Source: Dysidea avara (lineage: Eukaryota; Porifera; Demospongiae; Dictyoceratida; Dysideidae). Taken from it: a DNA stretch of 64,000 bases. The position numbers were made by a program, and so were the translations under genes. Location: the NCBI RefSeq assembly GCF_963678975.1, contig NC_089274.1, positions 48,328,075 through 48,392,074 of the forward strand, in the 5' to 3' direction. Positions 63,507 through 64,000 of the stretch are shown in pieces. Position 1 is the stretch's first letter, and each line of letters begins with the position of its first letter. A model generated the notes under the pieces. It ran no database searches, was not told the DNA's origin, and worked only from the letters and a program-made list of their open reading frames with translations.

Positions 63507-64000
63507 TAGTGCTGGGATGAATGTCAATTTTCTACATTCGAATATTCTATAAATAAAGTAAACGAATGTTCAAATTATTTGTTTCTTACATTTCATATAA
63601 CAAAACACTTTTAAAACTGTTTCAAAGCTGTGCCTTCTCTTTGACAGCAACACACTGAAAAGTGGGGTTTCCACAATCAGCATCCTCCCGTTGCGACAGC
63701 TCTTCTCTGACTGATTGTTTCAAGTCAACCGTAAGAAATTTCAAGCTCTTGAATTGAGGATCTAACGCAGCAGCTAACATAAGTGGTGAATCCGGTTCAA
63801 TTCCATCCAAGCTCCACCTTCTCATGATGGATTCTCTAACAGCTGTCTTGAATGCAATGATACTTGCTGAATCACTTTCCTCACTGTCCATGCTAGTAAA
63901 CACATTATGCATTATTTGCAAAATGCAAGATATTGACACCTTTCTTTCTGTACAAAAGAAAACGGTTGCTACTTCCAATGGTTCAAGCAATTTAGCTAAC
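63507..64000 (-). mobile_element. hAT transposon, transposase C-terminal part (runs off right edge)
   Basis: The left terminus TAGTGCTGGGATGAATGTC begins exactly where the host repeat stops matching its other copy. A minus-strand ORF (63622-63990 and on to the edge) encodes LEPLEVATVFFCTERKVSIS, SIMRRWSLDG and SPLMLAAALDPQFKSLKFL. This is the C-terminal region of hAT transposases close to ZBED-type proteins (the F.vAT...S.. and laa.LDPRfK motifs). The dimerisation motif at the very C-terminus is not obvious before the stop. Whether the element is intact cannot be told from this window. Confidence 0.82.

Overview
This window looks like nuclear DNA of an early-branching animal, most plausibly a sponge. 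That assignment is inferred from style and gene content. The DNA is AT-rich, genes are split by many short GT-AG introns (often 50-100 nt), genes lie tens to a few hundred bases apart, and the set includes animal-typical genes (HID1, a heparan sulfate 3-O-sulfotransferase, KIF19, an espin-like ankyrin protein, CLC-6/7). Genes were recognised by translating exons by eye and matching remembered family sequences. Several models (RPL3, PHF5A, both ceramidase-like genes, the JmjC gene, the ANK-CH gene, MRPL12) close in frame across every exon.

Layout from left to right: EME1 (minus, 3' end outside the window); a short NDUFB10-like gene (minus) head to head with RPL3 (plus); KIF19 (minus) head to head with PHF5A (plus); two tandem neutral-ceramidase-like genes (minus, 460 aa each, same intron positions), the second head to head with HID1 (plus); a membrane-anchored JmjC oxygenase (plus); an intronless HS 3-O-sulfotransferase (minus) head to head with a 16-exon ankyrin/CH-domain gene (plus); MRPL12 (minus) head to head with a CLC-6/7 chloride/proton exchanger (plus) that runs toward the right edge without its last exons being visible.

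Five head-to-head pairs share intergenic DNA of about 90-260 bp. Three of these carry motifs that fit the neighbouring gene: a perfect RFX X-box between KIF19 and PHF5A, an NRF1-type palindrome between NDUFB10-like and RPL3, and a CLEAR-like CACGTGAC next to the lysosomal-type CLC gene. These could be ancient regulatory links.

Introns are full of small mobile elements: two hAT-type MITEs with perfect 8-bp target duplications, a 497-bp element with a 9-bp duplication, two copies of a CATCTCAGCAAAAACC-ended element, fold-back elements, LINE 3' ends, a tRNA-like sequence inside a short inverted-repeat element, and a hAT transposase fragment nested in another repeat at the right end. Tandem arrays (75, 23 and 19 bp) and a long (GT)n also occur.

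The strongest leads are the Ser-to-Ala change in the catalytic motif of one ceramidase-like paralog, the ANK-CH domain combination, and the promoter motifs.
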